From assembly GCA_020026285.1 (NCBI GenBank), contig JAHHQS010000151.1:1-9141 (forward strand): a stretch of DNA of 9,141 nt, in the 5' to 3' direction. The stretch comes from Parabacteroides sp. Its GTDB lineage: Bacteria; Bacteroidota; Bacteroidia; Bacteroidales; Tannerellaceae. A program made the translations under genes and the position numbers. The notes beneath the pieces are model-generated. The model was not told the origin of the DNA and did no database searches. It was given only the letters and a program-made list of their open reading frames with translations. Below are positions 1-7,664 of the stretch, in pieces (the first letter of the stretch is position 1; the number at the start of each line of letters is the position of its first letter).

Positions 1-857
<857 letters not shown>

Positions 858-934
858 GGTTTTTATTAATGCCTATTAATTACAAACATACATAATCGCT
901 AATCTATTTGTTAAGATAGACTATATCAAGACAT

Positions 935-972
935 AAGGAAGGCTCCTCTGTGAAGAAGGGCCTCCTTTTTTT
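935..972 (+). terminator. Rho-independent terminator after eno
   Basis: The arms AAGGA-GGC-CCT and AGG-GCC-TCCTT pair, with single-base bulges on the 5' side, around a loop of about nine bases. A run of seven T (966-972) follows directly. It lies 77 bases after the eno stop and before the next promoter, so it separates eno from the downstream unit. Confidence 0.85.
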
Positions 973-1045
973 ATATAGCCCTATCAATAACAGTCCATCC
1001 CCTTTGCATGGTACGAATATCTGCAAGAATGACTAATTGAAGGTA

Positions 1046-1075
1046 TTTGACTATATGATATTTTTATTACCTTTG
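1046..1075 (+). promoter_or_regulatory. Bacteroidota-type promoter for the His-rich protein gene
   Basis: A -33-like TTTG (1046-1049) and a -7 element TACCTTTG (1068-1075) are separated by 18 bases. The -7 element matches the TAnnTTTG consensus of the primary sigma factor of Bacteroides, and the C that follows is also common there. Transcription would start near 1080-1083, leaving a leader of about 35 AT-rich bases before the ATG at 1116. The spacing is one or two bases shorter than usual. Confidence 0.6.
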
Positions 1076-1115
1076 CATCTCTATTTAATAATTATATATC
1101 TTTTAAACGAAGCAG

Positions 1116-1472
1116 ATGGATAGAATGAGAAAACATTTAAAGATATTCCTGCCTGTACTTTTCATAATGTACATGGGATGTCTTATTATATTTTCTCACG
1201 TGCATATTGTTAACGGAATAACAATTGTCCATTCTCATCCTTTTGAAAAAAACGCTGATGGTACTCCCAAAGAGGAGCATAATTATGCAGAGTTTCAATT
1301 ACTACACCAGCTTACAAACATACAGATAGAAGATGAGGCAACTGTATGCTTTGTCTTTCGCGAGAATCCTGTATCCTGTTACATAATAAATACTCGTCCG
1401 GTATATCCGGAGATTCACACTCCCTTTACAGGGAAAATCTTTTGGCGTGGTCCGCCTCATTTCTTCCTATAA
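1116..1472 (+). CDS. Small His-rich membrane-anchored protein upstream of a TonB receptor; function unknown
   Basis: A 118-residue protein with no enzyme family that I recognise. Residues 8-27 form one hydrophobic segment after a basic start (MDRMRKHLK), so it is an uncleaved anchor or a signal sequence; the remainder should be periplasmic. Just after the membrane segment comes a His cluster, HVH (28-30) and HSH (39-41), then His55 and His64. There are nine His and three Cys (22, 78, 88) in all. The protein ends RGPPHFFL. The spaced HxH pairs look like a transition-metal-binding site (inference). Small His-rich proteins of this shape are, to my recollection, common next to TonB-dependent receptors in Bacteroidota. 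The receptor gene follows on the same strand after 178 bases, suggesting a shared role in metal or metal-complex uptake or sensing. Start: ATG at 1116 lies just below a good promoter; Met4 (1125) is an alternative. Confidence 0.8.
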   Translation: MDRMRKHLKIFLPVLFIMYMGCLIIFSHVHIVNGITIVHSHPFEKNADGTPKEEHNYAEFQLLHQLTNIQIEDEATVCFVFRENPVSCYIINTRPVYPEIHTPFTGKIFWRGPPHFFL

Positions 1473-1475
1473 TTT

Positions 1476-1501
1476 CTAAAAAACGTCAAATGTTTTTTCA
1501 G
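1476..1501 (+). terminator. Weak A/T hairpin after the His-rich protein gene
   Basis: An AAAAAAC arm (1478-1484) pairs with GTTTTTT (1492-1498) around a 7-base loop, and flanking CT and AG (1476-1477 and 1500-1501) can add two pairs past a one-base bulge. It starts 3 bases after the stop codon. The stem is almost entirely A-T with no long U tail outside it. It could act as a partial terminator or attenuator that lowers read-through into the receptor gene, or have no function. Confidence 0.3.
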
Positions 1502-1578
1502 AAAGGTTAAACATTTACACAAAATACTCGGAAGTTTTTTTAAACACTTTAAATCCTTATATCAATATCTCTTTTAAT

Positions 1579-1598
1579 CTGATTCGAATCACAATCAG
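1579..1598 (+). promoter_or_regulatory. Inverted repeat upstream of the TonB receptor gene, possible operator
   Basis: CTGATT (1579-1584) and AATCAG (1593-1598) are perfect inverted arms around an 8-base centre. The left arm also overlaps a perfect 10-base palindrome, GATTCGAATC (1581-1590). The site lies about 53 bases before the receptor ATG, in the only stretch where a separate receptor promoter could sit. I find no clear TAnnTTTG element nearby, so either the gene is mainly read from the promoter at 1046 or an activator or alternative sigma factor acts here. A regulatory role is inferred from position and symmetry only. Confidence 0.3.
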
Positions 1599-1650
1599 AA
1601 AGGATATTATATGGGTATAAACTTATTATTAAATAGAAAAAGAAAGATAA

Positions 1651-4101
1651 ATGAATAAAGTTTTAACTATTCTAATATGTTCTTGTTGTGCCTTCACTCC
1701 TGCATTTGCTAATGAATTCAGCACAACAGATACAGATCCGATATCAATGAACATGAATCCAACCGATGCCAATATATTCGGTCATGTCATTGACAAAAAA
1801 ACAGGAGAACATTTACCCGGTGTTACCATATTACTAAAAGGGACTACACTGGGTACAACCACAGACGATTCAGGTCACTATATGTTAAAGAATCTTCCTG
1901 AAGGAGAATTCACAGTCGAAGTTTCATATATCGGTTATAAAACCATTTCCAAGAAAGTAAAATCGAAAAAAGGTAAAACATTAGAACTTAACTTCGAAGT
2001 GGTTGAAGATATGATTTCACTGGAAGGTGTTGTCGTTTCAGCCAATCGTAACGAAACAAAACGCCGTCTGGCTCCTACTTTAGTCAAAGTATTAAGTCCT
2101 ACCGTTTTTGAAGAGACAAACTCTGCAACCTTGGCACAAGGTCTGGTATTCCAGCCAGGTGTTCGTGTAGAGAACGACTGTCAGAACTGCGGTTATTCAC
2201 AGGTCCGTATTAATGGTATGGAAGGAAAATATACTCAGATTCTAATTGACTCTCGTCCAATCTTCTCAGCATTGGCAGGTGTTTACGGCTTGGAACAAAT
2301 TCCGGCAAACATGATTGAACGAGTTGAAGTTATCCGTGGTGGAGGATCAGCACTTTTCGGTTCATCCGCTATCGCTGGTACAATCAACATCATCACAAAA
2401 GAGCCAATTAGAAATTCAGGAAACTTCTCACACACCATAACAAATTTCGATGGTTCCGGTGCATACGAAAACAATACGACTCTAAACCTTTCATGGGTTT
2501 CATCAGACAATAAAATGGGTGCTTACATCTATGGACAGAATAGATATCGTTCAGCATGGGATTCAAATGGTGATGGTTTCTCTGAATTACCAAAATTAAA
2601 AAATCAGACTATCGGTTTCAACGGATACTATAAGACAAGTGCTTATTCCAAATTAAATCTGGAATATCACCACATGGAAGAATTTCGTCGTGGAGGTAAT
2701 GCCCAGAAACTTGCTCCACATATTGCAGAAGACGAGAACCTGAATGGTACCGGCAAACCGGGATTGGTTGAACAATTGCAGCATTCCATTAATACAGGAA
2801 GTATCAAGTTCAATGTATTCAGCCCTAACCAGAAACATAACCTGAGTGTCTATGCTTCCGGTCAGCATGTTCACCGTGACAGTTACTACAGTGCCTATGG
2901 CCGTACAACTGATTTCACAGGTGTGATGGGTGCTCAATATATCTACAGCTTTGAGAAGTGTCTATTCATGCCTGCCGATTTGACTGGAGGTATCGAATTC
3001 AGCCATGACGATCTTGATGACCGCTCCACAGATATCCAGAAATATAGAGACGCTGCTTTGGAAGAAGATCCGAACGCTACGGGTGATCGTTTGCAGGAAT
3101 TAATCAACAAATATACTCCTGCCCCATTACATCAGATCATTAATATATGGAGTGCATATGCACAGAACGAGTGGAAAAATGATAAATGGAGTTTCTTGAT
3201 TGGTGGTCGTGTAGATAAAAACAGCATCATGGATAAAGCAATCTTCAGTCCGCGTGCAAACATCCGTTTCAATCCTACTGAAGACATTAATATCCGAATG
3301 AGTTATGCTGAAGGTTTCCGTGCACCACAGGCTTTCGATGAAGACTTACATATCAGTAATGTTGGAGGTAATAGAGTATCAATCAAACGTGCAGATAATC
3401 TGAAAGAAGAACGTTCCCGCAGTATTAACGGATCTGTCGACTGGTATACTCACTTCGGAGATTTCCAGGCAAATGTTTTGGTAGAAGGTTTCTATACTAA
3501 ATTAAGTGATCCGTTTGTTCTTTCTGCTCCTGTTGAAACCGAAAACGGCTCTCTGGTTCAGACTCGTAATAATGGAGATGGAGCAAAAGTATATGGTTCA
3601 ACGATTGAAGGTAAAATTGCATGGCAGAACAAAATTCAGTTCCAGGCAGGTATCACTATTCAGCGTAGTAAATATGACAAGCCTACCGAATGGAGTGCTG
3701 ACGAAGAACATCTGACTGAAGAAGAACGAAAATTTGATAGAATTCTGCGTACTCCTGATTTATACGGATATTTCACTGCATCATACTCTCCTATCAAGCC
3801 ACTTACTATTGCCTTGAATGGAAATTATACAGGAAGAATGTATGTTCCACACCTGATGTCTGAAGTTGATGGTTCATCCGATGTTTTAGTAAAAGCTCCA
3901 GACTTCTTTGAACTGGGCGCGAAAGTAAGTTATGACTTCAAGTTAACTCCAGGTGTTACTTTGCAAATCAACGCAGGTGTACAAAACATGTTTAACTCTT
4001 ATCAGAACGACTTCGACCTAGGTGCGACACGTGATTCAGGTTACGTTTATGGTCCGGGGTCACCAAGAACATATTATGCCGGAGCTAAATTCAGCTTCTA
4101 A
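1651..4101 (+). CDS. TonB-dependent outer membrane receptor, non-SusC type, substrate unknown
   Basis: Outer membrane beta-barrel transporter of 816 residues, driven by TonB-ExbBD. A Sec signal peptide covers residues 1-20 with likely cleavage after AFA. A CarboxypepD_reg-like beta-sandwich spans about 42-125 (GHVIDKKTGEHLPGVTI... start, VSYIGYKT near 91-98). EGVVVSANR (125-133) leads into the plug, about 135-250, which contains QVRINGMEG, ILIDSRPI, IERVEVIRGGGSALFG and GTINIITK. The barrel fills the rest, with the typical SYAEGFRAPQAFDEDL block, and ends in Phe (YYAGAKFSF). Length and plug resemble FepA/CirA/BtuB-like receptors for siderophores, haem, cobalamin or metals, not the approximately 1000-residue SusC glycan importers, and no SusD is present. 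A CxxC pair, Cys177 and Cys180, sits in the plug. The His-rich gene upstream favours a metal-related substrate (inference). The ATG at 1651 follows an A-rich leader and gives a complete signal peptide. Confidence 0.93.
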   Translation: MNKVLTILICSCCAFTPAFANEFSTTDTDPISMNMNPTDANIFGHVIDKKTGEHLPGVTILLKGTTLGTTTDDSGHYMLKNLPEGEFTVEVSYIGYKTISKKVKSKKGKTLELNFEVVEDMISLEGVVVSANRNETKRRLAPTLVKVLSPTVFEETNSATLAQGLVFQPGVRVENDCQNCGYSQVRINGMEGKYTQILIDSRPIFSALAGVYGLEQIPANMIERVEVIRGGGSALFGSSAIAGTINIITKEPIRNSGNFSHTITNFDGSGAYENNTTLNLSWVSSDNKMGAYIYGQNRYRSAWDSNGDGFSELPKLKNQTIGFNGYYKTSAYSKLNLEYHHMEEFRRGGNAQKLAPHIAEDENLNGTGKPGLVEQLQHSINTGSIKFNVFSPNQKHNLSVYASGQHVHRDSYYSAYGRTTDFTGVMGAQYIYSFEKCLFMPADLTGGIEFSHDDLDDRSTDIQKYRDAALEEDPNATGDRLQELINKYTPAPLHQIINIWSAYAQNEWKNDKWSFLIGGRVDKNSIMDKAIFSPRANIRFNPTEDINIRMSYAEGFRAPQAFDEDLHISNVGGNRVSIKRADNLKEERSRSINGSVDWYTHFGDFQANVLVEGFYTKLSDPFVLSAPVETENGSLVQTRNNGDGAKVYGSTIEGKIAWQNKIQFQAGITIQRSKYDKPTEWSADEEHLTEEERKFDRILRTPDLYGYFTASYSPIKPLTIALNGNYTGRMYVPHLMSEVDGSSDVLVKAPDFFELGAKVSYDFKLTPGVTLQINAGVQNMFNSYQNDFDLGATRDSGYVYGPGSPRTYYAGAKFSF

Positions 4102-4114
4102 TCTCAAATAACAG

Positions 4115-4134
4115 ATCAATCAGTATCGATTGAT
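4115..4134 (+). terminator. Small hairpin after the receptor gene
   Basis: ATCAATC (4115-4121) and GATTGAT (4128-4134) form a perfect 7-bp stem around a 6-base loop, 14 bases after the receptor stop. No T run follows. It sits just before the main terminator and may protect the 3' end of the message or help termination. Confidence 0.4.
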
Positions 4135-4145
4135 TTAAAATAAAG

Positions 4146-4196
4146 AATCATCTATCAACCGACTCTTTTCCAGTCTACTGATAGATGATTTTTTTT
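4146..4196 (+). terminator. Strong rho-independent terminator of the receptor gene
   Basis: AATCATCTATCA (4146-4157) pairs perfectly with TGATAGATGATT (4179-4190). Inside the loop, GACT (4161-4164) can pair with AGTC (4172-4175), extending the hairpin. Eight T (4189-4196) follow. This is the end of the plus-strand unit, facing the minus-strand flavodoxin gene. Confidence 0.9.
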
Positions 4197-4221
4197 ACTA
4201 TCCGACCAAGGTTCAGAAAAC

Positions 4222-4258
4222 AAAAAAGCTGCCTGATTAATAATAAACAGACAGCTTT
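4222..4258 (-). terminator. Rho-independent terminator of the flavodoxin gene
   Basis: On the minus strand AAAGCTGTCTG pairs with CAGGCAGCTTT around a 12-base AT-rich loop, followed by a U run (A run at 4222-4227 on the plus strand). The one non-Watson-Crick position is a U-G wobble in the minus-strand RNA but an A-C mismatch on the plus strand, which shows the hairpin serves the minus-strand gene. It begins 28 bases past the flavodoxin stop. Confidence 0.85.
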
Positions 4259-4286
4259 GATATAAAACTTAAATCAGTAGAATATA

Positions 4287-4796
4287 TTATTCCAAACCTT
4301 CGCTTTTCAAACTTTCAATCCAATTGCTGATACGATCTGCAGTTTTATCGTCTTCGTTAACTTCATCTAAAGCCAAACCAACGAATCTGCCATCAACAAC
4401 AGAAGTTGAATCATCATAAGTATAATCAGAAGCATCAACGCTACCGATAAACTTACAACCTGTTCCTTCAAGACCCTGATAAATAGTACCCATTGCATCG
4501 CAATAAGTATCGCTGAATGATGAAGAATCACCACAACCGAACAAAGCAACTAATTTATTTGATAAATCCAAATTCTGGATTTTTGGAAGGAAATCATACC
4601 AATCATCCTGCAAATCACCAGCACCCCAAGTTGAACTACCTAACAATAATACTTCATAAGCGTTCAAATCTTCTGCAGAAGCCTGACTTACTTCGTGAAC
4701 ATCAGCAGAATCAACGCCTAAACTTTCAGCTATTTGATTTGCAATACCTTCGGTCGTACCTGTAGACGAACCATAAAAAATTCCTATAGTTTTCAT
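4287..4796 (-). CDS. fldA: Long-chain flavodoxin
   Basis: Small cytosolic FMN protein that carries low-potential electrons, typically standing in for ferredoxin when iron is scarce. It has 169 residues, the usual length of the long-chain class. The FMN phosphate loop GSSTGTT is at residues 9-15. The first flavin-stacking aromatic is Trp57 in GSSTWGAGDLQDDW, and the second FMN loop is GCGDSSSFSDTY (87-98). The long-chain insertion (about 120-145) and the FVGLALDE...D..RI..W C-terminal block are present. At position 94, where long-chain flavodoxins usually have the second stacking Tyr, there is Phe. The frame is open further upstream to an ATG at 4859, but homology begins at MKTIGIFYGS, so I start at 4796. 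The gene is monocistronic, divergent from pheT and convergent with the receptor gene, with its own terminator. Iron-responsive control would fit the family, but no certain operator is seen. Confidence 0.96.
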   Translation of the reverse strand: MKTIGIFYGSSTGTTEGIANQIAESLGVDSADVHEVSQASAEDLNAYEVLLLGSSTWGAGDLQDDWYDFLPKIQNLDLSNKLVALFGCGDSSSFSDTYCDAMGTIYQGLEGTGCKFIGSVDASDYTYDDSTSVVDGRFVGLALDEVNEDDKTADRISNWIESLKSEGLE

Positions 4797-4828
4797 GCTA
4801 TATAATGTTATATTAATAAATTCGGTAA

Positions 4829-4860
4829 CAAAATTCCGTTTTTTAAAAGAGGCAATCAAT
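4829..4860 (-). promoter_or_regulatory. Candidate promoter of fldA
   Basis: Read on the minus strand there is ATTG (4860-4857), a 20-base spacer and GAATTTTG (4836-4829). These match the TTTG and TAnnTTTG consensus with one mismatch each. The start would fall near 4821, giving a leader of about 25 bases. No better match occurs between fldA and 4990. Confidence 0.35.
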
Positions 4861-4960
4861 ACCTACTTTAGTGTATTTTAGGTCCATTATATACCTCATA
4901 AAGGGGATAAGTAATTTTTTTCAATCCTGCATAAATAAAGTAATGTTATTCAATATTATT

Positions 4961-4975
4961 TATCATTATATGATA
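4961..4975. promoter_or_regulatory. Perfect inverted repeat in the fldA-pheT divergent region
   Basis: TATCAT (4961-4966) and ATGATA (4970-4975) flank a TAT centre. It lies about 165 bases upstream of the fldA start and about 83 bases upstream of the pheT -7 element, so it could be a protein-binding site for either gene. The arms use the ATGATA/TATCAT vocabulary of Fur-family boxes but not their standard order, and such repeats arise easily in AT-rich DNA. Confidence 0.2.
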
Positions 4976-5032
4976 CATACATCAATAATACTTATATAAG
5001 ATACAGGGGAAAGAGTCATTTTTCAGTTAAAC

Positions 5033-5065
5033 TTTTTATACTCTCGATTATTATTCCTATTTTTG
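5033..5065 (+). promoter_or_regulatory. Bacteroidota-type promoter of pheT
   Basis: The -7 element TATTTTTG (5058-5065), followed by C, matches TAnnTTTG exactly. The -33 region is only a T-rich stretch (TTTTT, 5033-5037) about 20 bases upstream. Transcription would begin near 5070, leaving an A-rich leader of about 75 bases before the ATG at 5149. Confidence 0.6.
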
Positions 5066-5148
5066 CAAGTCTTATATTTATAGACAAGAATTGCTGAAAA
5101 CACAAACAATTCATTCTTGAAAGAGTACAAAGAAAAATTTAAATAATA

Positions 5149-7611
5149 ATGAACATATCTTACAATTGGCTTAAAGAATATCTTGATTTTGATTTAAAGC
5201 CAGAAGAAGTATCAGCAGCACTAACCTCTATCGGGTTGGAAACAGGTGGAGTTGAAGAAGTACAAACCATTAAAGGTGGATTGGAAGGACTGGTTATAGG
5301 CGAAGTCTTAACATGCGAAGCTCATCCAAACTCAGATCACTTGCATATTACAACCGTTAACGTTGGTAGTGGCGAACCTTTACAAATCGTTTGTGGAGCA
5401 CCAAACGTTGCAGCAGGACAAAAAGTTGTTGTAGCCGTAAACGGAACAAAACTTTATGATGGTGATGAAGTTTTCACTATCAAACGTTCAAAATTAAGAG
5501 GTGTCGAATCAAATGGTATGATTTGTGCCGAAGATGAAATTGGTGTCGGTACTGATCACGCCGGTATAATCGTATTACCAGAAGATACAGTTGTTGGTAC
5601 ACTTGCAAAAGATTACTATAATGTAAAGAGCGACTATGTTCTTGAAGTAGATATCACACCAAACCGTGTTGATGCAACTTCTCATTTTGGTGTTGCTCGT
5701 GATTTGGCAGCATATCTGAAAAGACATGGCAAACCTGCAGAATTAAAACGTCCTTCTGTTGAAGCATTCAAAATAGATGATCCTACTCCTGCTATCAATG
5801 TTGAAGTAGAAAATAAAGAAGCCTGCCTGCGTTATTCAGGTGTAACTATAAAAGGTGTAACTGTAAAAGAAAGTCCTGAATGGTTACAAGATAAATTGCG
5901 CACAATTGGTTTACGTCCTATTAATAATGTAGTCGATATAACCAACTACATCCTTCACGGAATGGGTCAGCCACTACATTCTTTTGATGCTAACAAAATC
6001 AAAGGAGGCAAAGTTATTGTCAAGTCAGCAACCGAAGGTGAAAAATTCGTCACTCTGGATGGAGTTGAACGTACATTAAACGCTCGTGACCTGATGATCT
6101 GTAATACCGAAGAACCTATGTGTATTGCAGGTGTATTTGGAGGTTTGGATTCAGGCGTAACAGAAGAAACAACAGATGTATTCCTTGAATCAGCAACATT
6201 CCATCCAACCTGGATCCGTAAGACAGCTCGCCGTTTCGGTCTGAACACAGATGCTTCTTTCCGTTACGAACGTGGTTTGGATCCTAATGCGACACTTTAT
6301 ATATTAAAATATGCCGCTTTACTGATCAAAGAATTAGCAGGTGGAACAATTACTGGAGAAGTTCAAGATTTCTATCCAAAAGTATTCGAACCTTATAAGG
6401 TAGACATTACATACAACAAGATCAATTCTTTAATTGGTAAAGAAATTCCAGCAGACATTGTAAAGAATATCCTTTCCAGTCTTGAAATAAAGATCACTTC
6501 CGAAACAGAAGAAGGTTTAAGTCTTGAAGTACCTGTATATCGTATCGATGTCCAGCGTGATGTTGACGTTATTGAAGATATCCTTCGTATATATGGATAT
6601 AATAATGTAGAATTCAGCGATCATGTTAAATCAAATTTGAGCTATCAGACACCGACAGACTATAGCTATAAGATGCAGAATTTGATTTCAGAACAACTTT
6701 GCGGTTGTGGATTTAACGAAATTTTAAACAACTCACTTACTCGTTCTGCTTATTACAATGATCTGACAACATATCCTGTTGATCATTGTGTTATGGTTAT
6801 GAATCCATTAAGTGCAGATTTGAACTGTATGCGTCAGTCTTTATTGTTTGCAGGTTTGGAAAGTGTTGAACACAATATCAAAAGAAAGAATGGCAACATT
6901 CGTTTCTACGAATTTGGTAACTGCTACGATTACAATAAAGAAAATAAAAAAGAAGATCAGTCTCTGGGCGAATTCAGCGAAGATTATCGTTTGGCATTAT
7001 GGCTATGCGGAAATCGTGTAGAAAACAGCTGGATACACCCTAATGAAAAGACTTCTGTTTACGAATTGAAAGCTTATATTGAAAATATCCTTGTTCGTTT
7101 AGGTATCAATTTAAAGAAAGTTATCTTCGGAAATCTAACTAATGACATCTATGATGCAGGATTAAGTATTACAACTCAATCCGGTAAAGAATTAGGAACA
7201 TTAGGTATTGTCAGCCGTAAAATCTGTAAAGCAATGGATATTGATACAGAAGTTTACTATGCAGAATTGTCTTGGAAACATTTAATGAAAGAAACCAAGA
7301 AGAACAAAGTTACATTTACTGAAATATCTAAATTCCCTGCAGTTAAACGAGATTTAGCTTTATTAATAGACAAATCTGTTAAATTTGCAGAAATTCAAAA
7401 AATCGCTTCTGAAAGTGATCGTAAATTATTAAAAGAAGTAACATTGTTCGACGTTTACGAAGGAAAGAATCTTCCTGCTGGTAAAAAGTCATATGCTGTA
7501 AGTTTCTATATCCAAGATGAGACAAAGACATTGAACGATAAGCAGATTGATGCCATCATGAAGAAAATTCAGAAGAATTTGGAACAAAAACTTGGTGCAC
7601 AATTACGATAA
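5149..7611 (+). CDS. pheT: Phenylalanine--tRNA ligase beta subunit
   Basis: Beta chain of the cytosolic alpha2-beta2 enzyme that charges tRNA-Phe. It has 820 residues, full length for the bacterial family. Domains in order: N-terminal segment MNISYNWLKEYL; the EMAP-II-like tRNA-binding OB fold, about 42-155 (HPNSDHL, IVCGAPN, KLRGVESNGMICAEDE); the B3/B4 editing domain, about 210-395 (RPINNVVDITNYIL, GQPLHSFDANKI, RRFGLNTDASFRYERG); the B5 domain, about 410-485, with acidic metal-binding residues in RIDVQRDVDVIEDILRIYGY; the inactive class II synthetase-like core, about 490-710; and the ferredoxin-fold anticodon-binding (FDX-ACB) domain, about 723-819 (KFPAVKRDLALLID, YVSF-type strand SYAVSFYIQD, KTLND). 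The catalytic alpha subunit (pheS) is not adjacent. A TAnnTTTG promoter lies upstream and the YebC-family gene follows 53 bases later on the same strand, probably in the same transcript. I see no Phe-rich leader peptide or attenuator. Confidence 0.98.
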   Translation: MNISYNWLKEYLDFDLKPEEVSAALTSIGLETGGVEEVQTIKGGLEGLVIGEVLTCEAHPNSDHLHITTVNVGSGEPLQIVCGAPNVAAGQKVVVAVNGTKLYDGDEVFTIKRSKLRGVESNGMICAEDEIGVGTDHAGIIVLPEDTVVGTLAKDYYNVKSDYVLEVDITPNRVDATSHFGVARDLAAYLKRHGKPAELKRPSVEAFKIDDPTPAINVEVENKEACLRYSGVTIKGVTVKESPEWLQDKLRTIGLRPINNVVDITNYILHGMGQPLHSFDANKIKGGKVIVKSATEGEKFVTLDGVERTLNARDLMICNTEEPMCIAGVFGGLDSGVTEETTDVFLESATFHPTWIRKTARRFGLNTDASFRYERGLDPNATLYILKYAALLIKELAGGTITGEVQDFYPKVFEPYKVDITYNKINSLIGKEIPADIVKNILSSLEIKITSETEEGLSLEVPVYRIDVQRDVDVIEDILRIYGYNNVEFSDHVKSNLSYQTPTDYSYKMQNLISEQLCGCGFNEILNNSLTRSAYYNDLTTYPVDHCVMVMNPLSADLNCMRQSLLFAGLESVEHNIKRKNGNIRFYEFGNCYDYNKENKKEDQSLGEFSEDYRLALWLCGNRVENSWIHPNEKTSVYELKAYIENILVRLGINLKKVIFGNLTNDIYDAGLSITTQSGKELGTLGIVSRKICKAMDIDTEVYYAELSWKHLMKETKKNKVTFTEISKFPAVKRDLALLIDKSVKFAEIQKIASESDRKLLKEVTLFDVYEGKNLPAGKKSYAVSFYIQDETKTLNDKQIDAIMKKIQKNLEQKLGAQLR

Positions 7612-7664
7612 GTAAAAACGAGAATCTAAAAACAAATAAAATAATAACAAATTAAAAACATATT

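Larger units (their letters stand above)
4797..5148. other. Divergent intergenic region between fldA and pheT
   Basis: A very AT-rich gene-free stretch of 352 bases. It holds a convincing plus-strand promoter for pheT near 5058, a weaker minus-strand promoter candidate for fldA near 4829-4860, and a perfect 15-base inverted repeat at 4961-4975. I see no RNA gene, riboswitch, open reading frame with family resemblance, or intrinsic terminator in it. A short imperfect repeat, ACCTA (4861-4865) with TAGGT (4879-4883), is too weak to interpret. Confidence 0.7.

Noticed and set aside
858..1115. Possible small RNA or extra gene between eno and the His-rich gene
   Set aside because: Apart from the eno terminator and the promoter at 1046-1075 I see no start codon with a plausible frame and no second terminator that would bound an RNA gene.
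1473..1650. Cobalamin or other riboswitch upstream of the TonB receptor
   Set aside because: The gap is only 178 bases and AT-rich, and I do not see the conserved cobalamin-riboswitch core or a comparable folded element, only short inverted repeats.
2283..2937. Minus-strand open frames inside the receptor gene, and similar frames inside eno, fldA, pheT and the YebC gene
   Set aside because: They lie entirely within well-supported genes, have no recognisable motifs and read as low-quality antisense or shifted translations.
1651..4101. SusC-type glycan importer in a polysaccharide utilisation locus
   Set aside because: The protein is shorter than SusC proteins, its plug resembles FepA/CirA/BtuB-like receptors, and no SusD or glycan-active gene is adjacent; the sulfatase remnant is distant and separated by housekeeping genes.
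4797..4859. Flavodoxin start extended to an upstream ATG at 4859, adding 21 residues
   Set aside because: Flavodoxins begin right at the first beta strand (MKTIGIFYGS). The extra residues show no family resemblance, and the best promoter candidate would start transcription downstream of that ATG.
5066..5148. Phe-rich leader peptide and attenuator before pheT
   Set aside because: There is no short frame rich in Phe codons and no terminator/antiterminator pair in the leader.
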